Shown: positions 45,377 through 55,900, numbered from the stretch's first letter. The stretch: DNA of 64,000 nucleotides from Pseudomonadota bacterium (GCA_021809435.1 JAKBAD010000004.1:109339-173338), one strand, 5' to 3'. The notes: a model not told the origin generated them from the letters alone. A program made the numbers and translations.

Positions 45377-45759
45377 GACATCGGGGCGGCGCTGTTCGTT
45401 GGCAACCAGTGTCTTTTTTTATGCGTCAGCCCGTGCTCATGCACGAACGTCCAAACCGCCCAATAATCGGCCTCAAGCCCACGTTCGGCCAACTCAGCCA
45501 CCAAGCCGCGCAGGGTAAAATCACCCTCTCCGAGCCGGGCGGTAAGCCAAACCTCGTGTTCACCCCGGATCGTGCGCGGACGATGCCCGCCCATCTGGCC
45601 AGGCGTGACAGCGCCGGTTTCTCTGAAACGGCGGACCCATTTGACTGCCGTGCTCGCAGCTACATCAAATAGAGCCGCAGCCCGATGGCACGAAACGCCA
45701 CCCGTCAAAACCGCAGCAACAACCCGCTCCCGAAGATCATCCGAATAAGCTCGCGCCAT
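45352..45759 (-). CDS. IS630 transposase orfA, HTH part
   Basis: 135 residues. [20 protein letters not shown] then [20 protein letters not shown] is the two-HTH DNA-binding part of IS630 transposases. It ends after the seven-A slippery run. Confidence 0.9.
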   Translation of the reverse strand: MARAYSDDLRERVVAAVLTGGVSCHRAAALFDVAASTAVKWVRRFRETGAVTPGQMGGHRPRTIRGEHEVWLTARLGEGDFTLRGLVAELAERGLEADYWAVWTFVHEHGLTHKKRHWLPTNSAAPMSCAGGSGG

Positions 45760-45883
45760 CATGGCTGGCCTCCAGCTCCAGCCAGAAGCTTGAATCACTC
45801 AATCTCCGATTCGGGAATCCCCCGATTCAATCAAAACCAACCACGCTCTAATAATATAGACGGGGTGGCCGACATTACCGGGG

Positions 45884-45906
45884 CAGCTTACGGGCGAGAT
45901 GGGCCG
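45884..45906 (+). repeat. 23-nt repeat shared with 56617-56639
   Basis: CAGCTTACGGGCGAGATGGG then CCG matches the segment at 56617-56639 at 21 of 23 positions. It stands 35 bp after the IS630 copy and may mark an old junction. The rest of 45849-46100 has no supported gene. Confidence 0.5.
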
Positions 45907-46100
45907 AAAGCGGACAGCCCGGTCTGGGACGGGAAACAAGATAAACTGCCATTGGCCGCCGAACATCGGGGCGGAAAAGGTGACTTGGTTGGCTACGTCA
46001 GCCGACGAAAAGTCCGAGTACCGAGAAAAGATCACATGGGGAAGAAACTCCGAAAAGCGGGAACAAAGACTTGCACGAATGAAAGCCCGATCCTAGCCTC

Positions 46101-49100
46101 ATGTTACGTGAGATACTTGGATTGCATGGACCTATGGCTAAAAGTGATCAGGACAAACTGTACCACGATCATCGCGAGGCGACGCGTGCATTACTTTGCC
46201 AGTATAAGCGCGTTGACGCCGCTATTGCATTGAGTGTCTCTGAGCTATGGCCGGCCAATGCAGGCAGTCCTGTCAAGCACATTTTCGCATGGCACGTTCT
46301 GTTAGAGATCACGCACGATATTCCTGAATCGATACCAATTACCAGCTACGCGGATTTCAAAGTGTTTTCACAAGCACTTTACACGGTGTGGCCCGAATTC
46401 CCGTTTCTTGAGGATTTTTCCCCTGAAGCCGACTGGGGTCAAACCAAGGTGCGTTTTGGCCAAAATTTTGTCCCGATGTTCTATGGCAGTTGCATTGAAC
46501 GAACTCCCGATTTCGTAGAAGCGTTTCGAATCACTTACGCGCAAATCCCAGAAGCTCAAGCCCAAATGGATCTTGCCGTTGCTCTGCAAGCGCGCATCAT
46601 CGAATCGATGCCTAGCCTAGGGGGCGCCACCGTGACCGAGGCGCAACAAGCTTTTGTTGAGGTGGCTCCGGAAGATTTTTGGCTAACTTGCAGGTCGATT
46701 CTTCAGAAAATAGGCGACGATGTCTCAGATTTACGAAAAATGGCAGGGTTTGCGCTTGATTTTCATTTTGGTACCTTTGAAGCGCCGCTGACATGGGATG
46801 CATTCGGAAATGCAGTGATGAATGGGACAGCCCTGCCTTTTCTGGCGGCCGAAAGCGACGGCACTTGGGTGCCGATGTCCGTACGTAGCGCTCCGGGGCT
46901 CATTATTGACCATTGGGCTAACAAAAACCTAGCCGGGGTGAGCCTCCATACCCAGCGGAGACTTGCGCAATTCGTTGGCGAGCGATTCCAAAATTCAATC
47001 ACGGGGCCCTTGACGCTTTTTGTCGGTAATACAGTCTGCAAAGACCTACCTATTAGTTGCATGATCTCGGCCGATACAGGTCTTTATCTTATTTGCTCCT
47101 GTGACCATGCATCGATTGAGCGTCTATCAGACACGGCAAAGAAAGTGTACGCCATGGTGAGGCGTGGCGCACCGATCGTCTTCGGCCGTCCCGATGGGCG
47201 TCTCCTGTCACTATCAAGAAATAAAGTTGGACTAAATGCCGATGAACTTCACATCATCATTGTTGTTACCCAGGCAGGGACAGCATTTGGCGCTGTCAAC
47301 GCGCCCGAGAAACCCACTCGTTTGCTTCCGCTGGCAGACTTCGTCACCATTTTCGATAGTCTGAATGATCCCGATGAATTGGAGCGTTATTGGCAGTTCG
47401 TTGACGCTCAAGAATCCTCTCTCAGTCCATTCTCTCGTGGGGCTGCAGACCTGTTTGCATCTTTCAGAGATACGCATGGCGTACTTGTCGAGGGGGCGAT
47501 ATCTCCCACCTTTATCGGCCTGGATCCACATTGGGGTACGTCCTGGCGATTCAAAGAACTGACTGACTTCTGGTCTCGTGCTCCGAAGGTATTTCCAGAT
47601 GGCTCCCTTGGTTGGCGGCTGTCGTCTGGAACCGCAGGTGTTGTTGAACTCCAATCGCGTCATCACAAAGCAATTGCATATTCTACATCGGTTGGCTCTT
47701 GTACGGTTCAAACATTATTAGAAATATCCAAAAACCTGCATGGTGATGACGCTCGACTGATCGATCTTTTCGCTCAGATTATTGCAGACTGTAGCTATCG
47801 CTGTGGCAAATTAATGCCGGATGTCCCATTATTTTGGCAACCGCATATTCTGTTTTCTTGCATTGCAGATTCTTCTAGTCTTGCTGAGTCGATGGACTCG
47901 CCTCAGTCCGTAGACGACTTTATCCATGTAGTAACTTCAGTGGAAGTGGATACAAAACGCCCGGGACAGTTTTGCTTGCATGTGGATGTACGCGCTGTAT
48001 TCGCCGGGCTTAACGCAGCCAAAGATGGAGCTTTCGAAGTTAGATGTTTAATAGAAACAATTAAAAAATGTCAAGCCGTGTGTGGCTTAGAGTTGCCTGA
48101 AGATTTTGGACAGCGGCTGTCCCACTTCGCAGTAGAACCTGCTCGTTATCACTTAAGAATTACCCCCCAGAACGTAGATGTTCCTTTATATGTGGATCCG
48201 ATTATTCCCTCTCCTACCGATTATAAGCTTGCACGCAAACAACTGGCCGCGGAAATCATGGCGCTTGGCTTAACTCCAGGGGAATATGATCTATCAGATG
48301 CTAAGGCCAGAATCGATCCAGCCAGCGCCAGCCTACGCCTTCATATAGAGAAGAGACTTGCATCTCTGAACAGGCACCAGCTTCTGCAGACATTCATAGA
48401 GCAACATGATGCACTGCTGGTTGCCGAGAGAATGAAAATCCAGCGAGTCCATCAGAGCCTTGCACACGCAGTGGAATACGACCGCTTAAATGCTGTTGAA
48501 AGTGCGCGCAAAGAGTTTGGTACTATGGCTCGCCACTATAGATACCTTCTGGAGAAAACTATCAGCTCATCAGCGACTAGTAATGGCGAAGTCACGGAGG
48601 GCATCGTGCGTGAGCTGGTGGGTTTGGTTGATTGGTACATGGTACTGACCGGAGCCAGCGACACTCTTCATAACGGCGTCGATGTGGGAGGCGTTAAGAT
48701 AGACGAATCGTATATTCCAGAGATTTTCTATTCGGAAGGTTACGACAATCGGGAGGAGGCATTTTTACGGGAGTATGCAAAGTCGAGGCTGGGGCTCGGT
48801 GCAAACGATGAGGATGCTGTAAAGGGTGAATCGAAAGACTTGCTGTCCTCAGAGAGACTCAAGAGCGCTTTCATGATTGATTTGGGTTTTGACCTACAGA
48901 ACATGCTTACCGCTCTTGTAGTTTTGTCACAAGCTCAGCGCCACGGTTTTGGCGATGAACTTGCGCTGTCTTATGCTGCACCTCCAGGTCGTATCGCACA
49001 GGGACTAGCTGATAGCATTGAAGGACTTGACCTCGCCGAGGCTACAAAAATCACGGCATTTCTTACAATTACGGAAGCAGGCGTTCGTAGACTGTCGGGA

Positions 49101-49826
49101 CGGGATGTGGACGAGGCTGATGTTCCTTACTGGGAGCACAACAAGCGAATCCATCGATATGCCATCAGGCCGCTGGTGCTCGATGGAACGGATTTACGGT
49201 GGGGAGCCGAGATGGCCAGTCGAGCAATGTACAACTGGATGTCAGCTGTACAAGACGGCTATCTCCCGGCGGACTTTGGATGGCCTAATGTTGAGCCGGT
49301 CATTCGTGAGGTTAAGGAGAGTATCGAAAAGAGGTTGGAGGTTCGCACTGAGGAGATATTTCGTCGGCATACTAAATTTGTCCTGCGAGGCATCGACTTC
49401 TTCAAACGGTTCCGAAGCGAGGGATTTGAAGACGTGGGTGATTTTGACGTCTTCGCGTACTGGCCAGATACCAACCTGCTCGTGACAGTTGAGTGCAAAT
49501 ACAACCAACCACCGTTTACGGTGAAAGATGGCCGCCGGCTCCGTGATAGGATATTTGGCAAGGCTGAGAACGATAGGGCTGGTCAGTTCAGCCGTATCCT
49601 ACGCCGCAGGCAGTTTCTTGAACAGAACCGTTCAAAGTTGCTCAAACTGCTGACGTGGCCGCAATCGGAGACCGTCTCGTTCAGAAATTTCGAGCTCTAC
49701 GTGAGTCGTGACGTGTACTATTGGATGGTTCATCCGCCTTACCCTGTCCCAACACAGTTTGTTCGAATCGACACCTTGGACACTTGGATCAAGACTGAAC
49801 TGATCCCCCCCTGCCTCAATGACTGA
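46101..49826 (+). CDS. 1241-residue protein with C-terminal PD-(D/E)XK nuclease motif (unknown; defence candidate)
   Basis: A single long protein in DNA of about 50 percent GC, well below its neighbours, so recently acquired. Residues 1-780 match no family I recognise. Residues about 780-860 are helical and coiled-coil-like. Near the end, GDFDVFAYWPDTN (Asp1116) followed by LLVTVECK (Glu1131, Lys1133) is a PD-(D/E)XK nuclease core, with conserved-looking GQFSRILRRRQFLEQN after it. No membrane segment, P-loop or methylase motif was seen. The start is uncertain: no clear RBS stands before 46101, and ATG 46134 is possible. It lies alone between an IS and a Fic gene. Confidence 0.75.
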   Translation: MLREILGLHGPMAKSDQDKLYHDHREATRALLCQYKRVDAAIALSVSELWPANAGSPVKHIFAWHVLLEITHDIPESIPITSYADFKVFSQALYTVWPEFPFLEDFSPEADWGQTKVRFGQNFVPMFYGSCIERTPDFVEAFRITYAQIPEAQAQMDLAVALQARIIESMPSLGGATVTEAQQAFVEVAPEDFWLTCRSILQKIGDDVSDLRKMAGFALDFHFGTFEAPLTWDAFGNAVMNGTALPFLAAESDGTWVPMSVRSAPGLIIDHWANKNLAGVSLHTQRRLAQFVGERFQNSITGPLTLFVGNTVCKDLPISCMISADTGLYLICSCDHASIERLSDTAKKVYAMVRRGAPIVFGRPDGRLLSLSRNKVGLNADELHIIIVVTQAGTAFGAVNAPEKPTRLLPLADFVTIFDSLNDPDELERYWQFVDAQESSLSPFSRGAADLFASFRDTHGVLVEGAISPTFIGLDPHWGTSWRFKELTDFWSRAPKVFPDGSLGWRLSSGTAGVVELQSRHHKAIAYSTSVGSCTVQTLLEISKNLHGDDARLIDLFAQIIADCSYRCGKLMPDVPLFWQPHILFSCIADSSSLAESMDSPQSVDDFIHVVTSVEVDTKRPGQFCLHVDVRAVFAGLNAAKDGAFEVRCLIETIKKCQAVCGLELPEDFGQRLSHFAVEPARYHLRITPQNVDVPLYVDPIIPSPTDYKLARKQLAAEIMALGLTPGEYDLSDAKARIDPASASLRLHIEKRLASLNRHQLLQTFIEQHDALLVAERMKIQRVHQSLAHAVEYDRLNAVESARKEFGTMARHYRYLLEKTISSSATSNGEVTEGIVRELVGLVDWYMVLTGASDTLHNGVDVGGVKIDESYIPEIFYSEGYDNREEAFLREYAKSRLGLGANDEDAVKGESKDLLSSERLKSAFMIDLGFDLQNMLTALVVLSQAQRHGFGDELALSYAAPPGRIAQGLADSIEGLDLAEATKITAFLTITEAGVRRLSGRDVDEADVPYWEHNKRIHRYAIRPLVLDGTDLRWGAEMASRAMYNWMSAVQDGYLPADFGWPNVEPVIREVKESIEKRLEVRTEEIFRRHTKFVLRGIDFFKRFRSEGFEDVGDFDVFAYWPDTNLLVTVECKYNQPPFTVKDGRRLRDRIFGKAENDRAGQFSRILRRRQFLEQNRSKLLKLLTWPQSETVSFRNFELYVSRDVYYWMVHPPYPVPTQFVRIDTLDTWIKTELIPPCLND

Positions 49827-49952
49827 GTATATCAGGAACACCACTTTAGCGGCTGCTTTCGGAAAAGTGCCCGGTCCCCTGGAGCGGCGATAATGGGCGC
49901 ATGTTTCCCATTCCCCCCCTGTCTCGGCAGCCATTCGGTAGGAAAGCTTTCC

Positions 49953-51065
49953 CTATGCCGACGGCAAGCACAGGCTGTAGCTGGTGCTTCGCCCCCCGGC
50001 TTCATCCTTGATCAGGATGCCCCGGTCGATGAGATCCTGAATATCCCTTGTGGCGGTATCCTGCGAGCATTTGGTCAGTTTGGCGTATTTGGACGAGGTG
50101 AGCTTGCCCATGAACCCGTCCAGCAGCCGGTTCACCATCATCCGCTGGCGTTCATTCAGCGCCGCCCCCGCATGCACCTCCCAGAACCGGGCTTTTTGCA
50201 GCACGGCGCCCAGGATCGTCTCCGCCGTTGTGAAGGCGCGGTCCAGGCAGCCCAGAAACCAGATGATCCACGGCGTGATATCGAGATCGCCTTTCTGCGC
50301 CGCCTCCAGCCTCTCATAATAGGCATTGCGCTCCGCCCGGATCTGCGCGGACATGCTGTAGAATCGCTGGGCGGTCTGCTCTGAACGGGCCAACGCCATA
50401 TCGGCGATGGTGCGGGCAATGCGCCCATTGCCATCGTCGAACGGGTGGATGGTGACGAACCACAGATGCGCCAAGGCCGCGACCAGCACGGGGTCGGTCT
50501 CGCCGGGGGCATTGAACCAGGTCAGGAAGGCGTTCATCTCGGTCGGCAGCTTGGCCGCTTCCGGTGCCTGATAATGGACACGCTCACGCCCGACCGGCCC
50601 CGAGACCACCTGCATAGGGCCGCTTTGATCCGTCCGCCAAGCGCCAACCGTGATCCGCGTCATTCCGCTGCGCCCGGTGGGGAACAGGGCGGCGTGCCAG
50701 CCAAACAGGCGCTCGGCGGTGAGGGGCGAGGCATAATCCTGCGTGCCGTCGAGCATCATCTCCACCACGCCATCGACATGGCGGTCCACCGGCGCCAGGG
50801 CGCCGATGTCCATGCCAAGGCGCCGTGCCACCGAGGAACGCACCTGCTCACGGTCGAGGATCTCGCCCTCGATTTCGCTGGATTTGATGACCTCCTCGGT
50901 CACGGATTGCAGAACGGCCTCAATTCGCAGCGGAAAGCCGAGCGCTTCCATACGCCCGATGAGCCGTCCCTGGCGGTGTCGTACAGCAGCCAGGGGGGCT
51001 AGCACCGCGTCGTGATCCCAGTAGAAACGGGGCCAGTCGGTGAGGTTGTGGATATAGGTCGCCAT
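49953..51065 (-). CDS. Fic-domain AMP-transferase with N-terminal inhibitory helix
   Basis: 370 residues. The active motif HPFDDGNGRIAR is at 207-218. Residues 62-68 (SSEIEGE) fit the class II inhibitory motif (S/T)xxxE(G/N), which blocks the ATP site until released. The C-terminal about 70 residues look like a winged helix (SSKYAKLTKCSQDTATRDI), as in Fic proteins that bind their own promoter. It likely modifies a protein target with AMP. Divergent from imuA, with a perfect palindrome between them. Confidence 0.92.
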   Translation of the reverse strand: MATYIHNLTDWPRFYWDHDAVLAPLAAVRHRQGRLIGRMEALGFPLRIEAVLQSVTEEVIKSSEIEGEILDREQVRSSVARRLGMDIGALAPVDRHVDGVVEMMLDGTQDYASPLTAERLFGWHAALFPTGRSGMTRITVGAWRTDQSGPMQVVSGPVGRERVHYQAPEAAKLPTEMNAFLTWFNAPGETDPVLVAALAHLWFVTIHPFDDGNGRIARTIADMALARSEQTAQRFYSMSAQIRAERNAYYERLEAAQKGDLDITPWIIWFLGCLDRAFTTAETILGAVLQKARFWEVHAGAALNERQRMMVNRLLDGFMGKLTSSKYAKLTKCSQDTATRDIQDLIDRGILIKDEAGGRSTSYSLCLPSA

Positions 51066-51115
51066 GCGGGGTCTCGTGGGCGAGATGCTGGCACAGGAAG
51101 CGGAGGTTCGCAATG

Positions 51116-51144
51116 TTATTCACCGCAATATGTGCGGTGAATAA
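51116..51144. promoter_or_regulatory. Perfect 12-bp palindrome between fic and imuA
   Basis: TTATTCACCGCA and TGCGGTGAATAA (51116-51127, 51133-51144) around ATATG. It is 51 bp before the Fic start. The Fic protein's C-terminal winged helix is the obvious candidate binder. Confidence 0.75.
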
Positions 51145-51239
51145 GAAGGCTGATTGCCTCAGATGGGCCGATTGGGAGAGAGGCGGGCCGATAGCCGCCC
51201 AATTTCGACTCGACTCTTTTGCGGATTTGTGGATTCAAT

Positions 51240-51254
51240 GTTCGCGTTATGTTC
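51240..51254 (+). promoter_or_regulatory. LexA box (GTTC-N7-GTTC) at the imuA start
   Basis: GTTCGCGTTATGTTC has the exact alphaproteobacterial SOS-box pattern GTTC-N7-GTTC. It overlaps the ATG chosen for imuA (51249), so LexA bound there would cover the translation start region; the promoter lies just upstream. Confidence 0.75.
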
Positions 51255-51782
51255 TCTATCCCCGCCCCTTTGCGCGCCGCCCCGGCGCTGCACGAGCTGC
51301 GTGCCCCGTCCGGTACGGCGGCGCATGCGGGGCTGGCGCTGCGTCTGCTGCCCGCGCAGGGGCCGGTGCTGTGGGTGAGTGTGTCGCCCGACTGGTACCC
51401 ACCGGGTCTGGCGTGGGCGGGGCTTAACCCGGCGCGGTGTTTGTTTGCCCGCGCGCGAAGCGATGACGAGGTTCTGGGCAGTGCCGAGGTAGGGTTGCGC
51501 GGTGGCATGGCGGTGGTGGCGGCGTGCGGAGCGCTCTCTCGTCTGGCCGCCAAGCGCCTGGCCCTGGCCGCCAAAACCGGTAATGCGCTGGGGTTTGTGC
51601 TCCGCCACGCCCCGGCGGTGACGGCGCAGGATTCCACCGCCGTGCTCGCGCGCTGGTTCGTCACCCCAGCCCCGGGCGGCGGACTGCGCGCCGAGTTGCT
51701 CTACGCCAAGGGTGTTGCGCTCGGCATCTATGAGGACCGCGATGATGCGCCGCTGGCTGTCCCTCTGCGCCGGGCCGGGTGA
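51249..51782 (+). CDS. imuA: ImuA-like SOS mutagenesis protein
   Basis: 177 residues, shorter than usual ImuA (about 230-260). LHELRAPSGTAAHAGLAL, LWVSVSPDWYPPGLAWAGLNPARCLFAR and ALVAACG-like segments resemble the RecA-like ImuA/SulA group. ImuA binds RecA and ImuB and supports error-prone repair with DnaE2. It is first in imuA-imuB-dnaE2 and its end overlaps imuB by 38 bp. The short N-terminus and the LexA box over the start suggest some truncation or a different start. Confidence 0.8.
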   Translation: MFSIPAPLRAAPALHELRAPSGTAAHAGLALRLLPAQGPVLWVSVSPDWYPPGLAWAGLNPARCLFARARSDDEVLGSAEVGLRGGMAVVAACGALSRLAAKRLALAAKTGNALGFVLRHAPAVTAQDSTAVLARWFVTPAPGGGLRAELLYAKGVALGIYEDRDDAPLAVPLRRAG

Positions 51783-52974
51783 TCTGGCGGCCCTGGCGTT
51801 GTGGGCGCAGGCGTTCACGCCGCTCACAGCACTCGACCCGCCGGATGGGGTGATGCTGGATATTACCGGCTGCGCGCATCTGTTTGGTGGCGAGGAGGGG
51901 TTGCAAGCCCGTCTGCCTGGGCGCGCGGCGATTGCCGACACGCCAGCCGCCGCCTGGGCATTGGCGCGGTATGAGGGCGCGTTGTTGGACCTGCCCGTGG
52001 CGGCGTTGCGTCTGGCACCTGAGAGCGTGGCCAAGCTGCGACGCATTGGGGTGCGCAGCATCGGGCAACTGGTAAAACTGCCCCGCGCCGGGTTGGTGGC
52101 GGGCTACGGGGCGCAGGTGGCGCTGCGTTTGGCGCAGTGTTTGGGTGAGGCACCGGAGCCGGTCCGCTTCATCACTCCGCCGCCTGAATGGCGCGAGGTG
52201 GAGCACCATGCCGAGCCGCTACTGGCCCCCGCGCAGTTGCAAGCGGCATTGGCCCGGCTGACAACGGCTTTGTGCGCGCGGCTGGAGGGGGCGTGTCTGG
52301 GCGCCACCGCGCTCACCGCCCGCTTCTTCCGGGTGGACCGGGCCGTGCCGGCAGCCCGGCTTGCCTTTGCCGCCCCCTGCCGGGATGAGGTGCAGATTGC
52401 CCGGCTGCTGAAGGAGAAGCTGAACCAGATCGACCCTGGCTTTGGTATTGAGGCCCTGGCGCTGGAGGCTGTTACCGAGCCACTTGCCTTCACCCAGCGC
52501 AGCGCCCTGGAGGAGACCCCGGACTATTCTGCCGCGCTCAACACGCTGCTTAACCGTCTGGGGGCCGACCGGCTGTGGCGCGCGGCGGCGCAGGAGAGCC
52601 ATATCCCGGAATATGCTGCCCGCCCCGCGCCCGTTACGGCGTGCCCGGAATGGGCGCGGCCCCTGCATCCGCGCCCGCTGCGGCTGCTGGCGCACCCCGA
52701 GCCCATCACCGTCCTTGCCCCGGTGCCGGACGACCCGCCTTTGCGCTTCATTTGGCATGGCGTGGCGCATCGCGTGGCCCGCGCCACCGGGCCGGAGCGC
52801 ATTGCCCGGGACTGGTGGGCGCATGCTTATGACCCCACCCGGCCTGAAGTCGAAAAAATCCGCGACTATTACGCCGTTGAGGATTTAGCGGGGGCACGGT
52901 TCTGGTTGTTCCGTGCTGGGCTGCATGAGGGGGTGGCAGTGCCGCGCTGGTATCTGCACGGGTTGTTCGCATGA
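51745..52974 (+). CDS. imuB: ImuB-like Y-family protein with shortened N-terminal domain
   Basis: 409 residues, about 80-100 fewer than typical ImuB. It begins MRRWLSL, as usual, but then goes directly to CAGPGDLAALALWAQAFTPL and ALDPPDGVMLDITGCAHLFG, the segment that normally comes near residues 85-120. The intervening finger/palm part is missing in frame. The later helix-hairpin and little-finger parts and the C-terminal tail (WYLHGLFA) are present. ImuB is the non-catalytic hub that binds the beta clamp and DnaE2. Its stop overlaps dnaE2 by 4 bp. Confidence 0.85.
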   Translation: MRRWLSLCAGPGDLAALALWAQAFTPLTALDPPDGVMLDITGCAHLFGGEEGLQARLPGRAAIADTPAAAWALARYEGALLDLPVAALRLAPESVAKLRRIGVRSIGQLVKLPRAGLVAGYGAQVALRLAQCLGEAPEPVRFITPPPEWREVEHHAEPLLAPAQLQAALARLTTALCARLEGACLGATALTARFFRVDRAVPAARLAFAAPCRDEVQIARLLKEKLNQIDPGFGIEALALEAVTEPLAFTQRSALEETPDYSAALNTLLNRLGADRLWRAAAQESHIPEYAARPAPVTACPEWARPLHPRPLRLLAHPEPITVLAPVPDDPPLRFIWHGVAHRVARATGPERIARDWWAHAYDPTRPEVEKIRDYYAVEDLAGARFWLFRAGLHEGVAVPRWYLHGLFA

Positions 52975-55900
52975 GCTACGCGGAGCTGATCTGCCAGAGC
53001 GCGTTCTCGTTCCTCGAAGGGGCCTCGCACCCGCAAAGCCTGGTGGAGCAAGCCAAGGCTCTCGGCCACACAACCCTTGGCATCGCCGACCGCAACAGTG
53101 TGGCGGGCGTGGTGCGCGCGCATGTGGCGGCGCGCGAGGCGGGGTTACGGTTGCTCGTAGGCGCGCGGCTGGTGTTTGCCGACGCGCCAGAGGTGGTGTG
53201 TTACCCCACCGACCGCGCCGCCTGGGGGCGGCTCACGCGCCTGCTCTCTCTGGGCAAGGCGCGAGCGCCCAAGGGTGAATGCCTGCTGCGCTGGGCTGAT
53301 GTTGACCCCACCGGCCAAGTGTTCATCATCATACCCCCGCCGGTGCTGGATGAGCGCGTCTCCGCCTTCCTCCGCCGTACCGATGCCTATGTCGCCGCCA
53401 TCCGCCGCTACGCGCCAGACGATGCTGAACGCCTGCGCAGCCTGCACGCGCTTGCCGGGCAACGGCTCATTGCCGCCAATGACGTGCTCTACCATAACGC
53501 CGCCACGCGGGAACTGCAGGATGTGATGCGCTGCATCCGCCATGGCTGCAAGCTGGAAGAGGCCGGGTTCCGGCTGGAGCCACATGGCGAGCGGCATTTG
53601 AAACCCCCTGCCGAGATGGAACGCCTGTTCCGTGCCTACCCTGAGGCTATTGCGCGGCAACGAGAGATCCTGGACCGTGTGACCTTCTCGCTGGACGATC
53701 TCTCTTACGAATACCCTGACGAGCCGGTGCCACCGGGGCTGACGCCCGATGAACACCTCGCCGCCTTAGTGGCCGAAGGCGCGGCCCGCCGCTACCCCGA
53801 CGGCGTGCCTGCCAAGGTGGCCGAACTGCTGGAAAAGGAGCGCGCGGTCATCGCCCAGCTCGACTATGCGCGATACTTTCTCACGGTGCATGACATCGTG
53901 CGCTACGCCCGCAACAAAAACATTCTCTGCCAAGGCCGGGGCTCGGCGGCCAATTCCGCCGTGTGCTATGTGCTCGGCATTACCGCCGTGGACCCCGCTG
54001 AGAGCGACCTGTTGTTCGAACGCTTCGTCTCCGCCGAGCGCTCTGAGCCGCCGGATATCGACGTGGATTTTGAGCATGAACGCCGCGAGGAAGTCATCCA
54101 GTATCTCTACACACGCTATGGCCGCCATCGCGCGGCCATAGCCGCCACGGTCATCCATTACCGCCCGCGTTCCGCCATCCGCGAGGTGGCCAAGGTTTTT
54201 GGCCTGCCCGAAGCCACCGCCGCCACGCTCGCCGCGCAGAGCTGGAACCATGGCGGCGACCTCTGGGGCGCGGACATGCTGCGCGAGGCGGGGCTGAACC
54301 CGGATGAACCGAGCCTGCGCCGTGCCCTCATCATCGCCCGAGATCTCGTCGGCCTGCCCCGCCATCTCTCCCAGCATGTCGGCGGGTTTGTACTCACGCG
54401 CGGGCGGTTGGACGAGAGCGTGCCCATCGGCCCCGCCGCCATGGAGGGGCGCAGTTTTATCGAGTGGGACAAGGATGACATTGACGCGCTTAAAATGATG
54501 AAGGTCGATGTGCTGGCGCTCGGCATGCTCACCTGTATTCGCAAGGCATTTGCGCTACTGGGCATCACTGACCTCGCCGACCTCCCGTGCGAGGATAAGG
54601 CCACTTATGACATGCTCTCAAAAGGCGATTCCATCGGCGTATTCCAGGTGGAGAGCCGCGCGCAGATGAACATGTTGCCGCGCCTGAGACCGCAAAAATT
54701 CTACGATCTGGTGATTGAGGTGGCCATCGTGCGCCCCGGGCCGATCCAGGGCGACATGGTGCATCCGTATTTGCGCCGCCGCCAGGGCAAGGAGGCGGTG
54801 AGCTACCCCGCCCGTGCGAATGGCCTGCCCAATGAGCTGGAGAATATCTTATCCAAAACCATGGGTGTGCCTTTGTTCCAGGAGCAGGCGATGAAGATCG
54901 CCATGGTCGCGGCGGAATTCACCGGCGACGAAGCCAATAAGCTGCGCCGGGCCATGGCGACGTTCCGCAACCTCGGCGCCATCGACAAATTCAGAGGCAT
55001 GATGGTCGGCCGCATGGTGGCGCGCGGCTATGAGCCAGGCTTTGCGGAAGCCTGCTTTAGGCAGATCGAGGGGTTTGGCAGCTACGGTTTCCCCGAGAGC
55101 CATGCGGCGAGCTTTGCCCTGCTGGTCTATGCCTCCGCTTGGCTCAAATGCCACCACCCGGCGGCGTTTGCCTGCGCGCTCATCAATGCGCAACCCATGG
55201 GGTTTTATGCCCCGGCGCAGATCATCCGCGACGCGCGGGAGCATGGCGTGCACGTGCTGCCGGCGGATGTAAACGCCTCCGAATGGAACTGCACGCTGGA
55301 GGGCGGCGCGCTGCGGCTGGGGTTGAGGCTGGTCGACGGCTTCCAGAAAGCCTGGGCCGAACAGATCGCGGGACAGCATTTTGCCTGCCTCGAAGACCTG
55401 GCCCTGCCCAAGGCGGCGCTCGAAGCCCTGGCGGCGGCGAATGCGCTCGCCTCACTCGGCCCAGCCCGGCGTGAGGCTTTGTGGCAGGTGGCCACGCGCC
55501 AAGCCTCTGCCCCCCTGGCCGCACCACGTGCCACCACGCAACCCGACCTGCCGCTGATGAGCGCGGGCGAAGAGGTGGTGGCCGACTATCGTGCCATCGG
55601 CCTAAGCCTGCGCGCGCATCCTTGCGCGCTGCTGCGCGAAAAACTGGCCGCAGCGGGAGTGGTGGCCTGCACACAAGCCGCCGCCGCGCGGGACGGGACA
55701 AAACTGCGTTTAGGCGGGGTGGTTATCGTCCGCCAGCGCCCCGGCACCGCCAAGGGCACGGTGTTCATCACCATCGAGGACGAGACCGGGGTTGCCAATC
55801 TCATCGTCTGGCCGTCATTGGTGCAAAGCCTGCGGCAAAAAATCCTGGCGGCAACTCTGCTGATTGCCGAAGGCCGACTGCAACGCTCCGAAGAAGGTGT

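Larger units (their letters stand above)
44800..45848 (-). mobile_element. IS630-family insertion sequence, copy 1
   Basis: 1049 bp. Ends GAGCTTGATTGGTTT at the left and GAGCGTGGTTGGTTTTG (reverse complement) at the right form imperfect terminal inverted repeats; TA dinucleotides flank both sides (44798-44799, 45849-45850), as expected of IS630/Tc1 elements. It holds two overlapping frames. Copy 2 has the same length and differs by only a few bases. Confidence 0.93.

Noticed and set aside
45685..46233. 182-codon frame crossing the IS630 right end
   Set aside because: It runs through the IS terminal repeat and into the next gene's start; no protein features.
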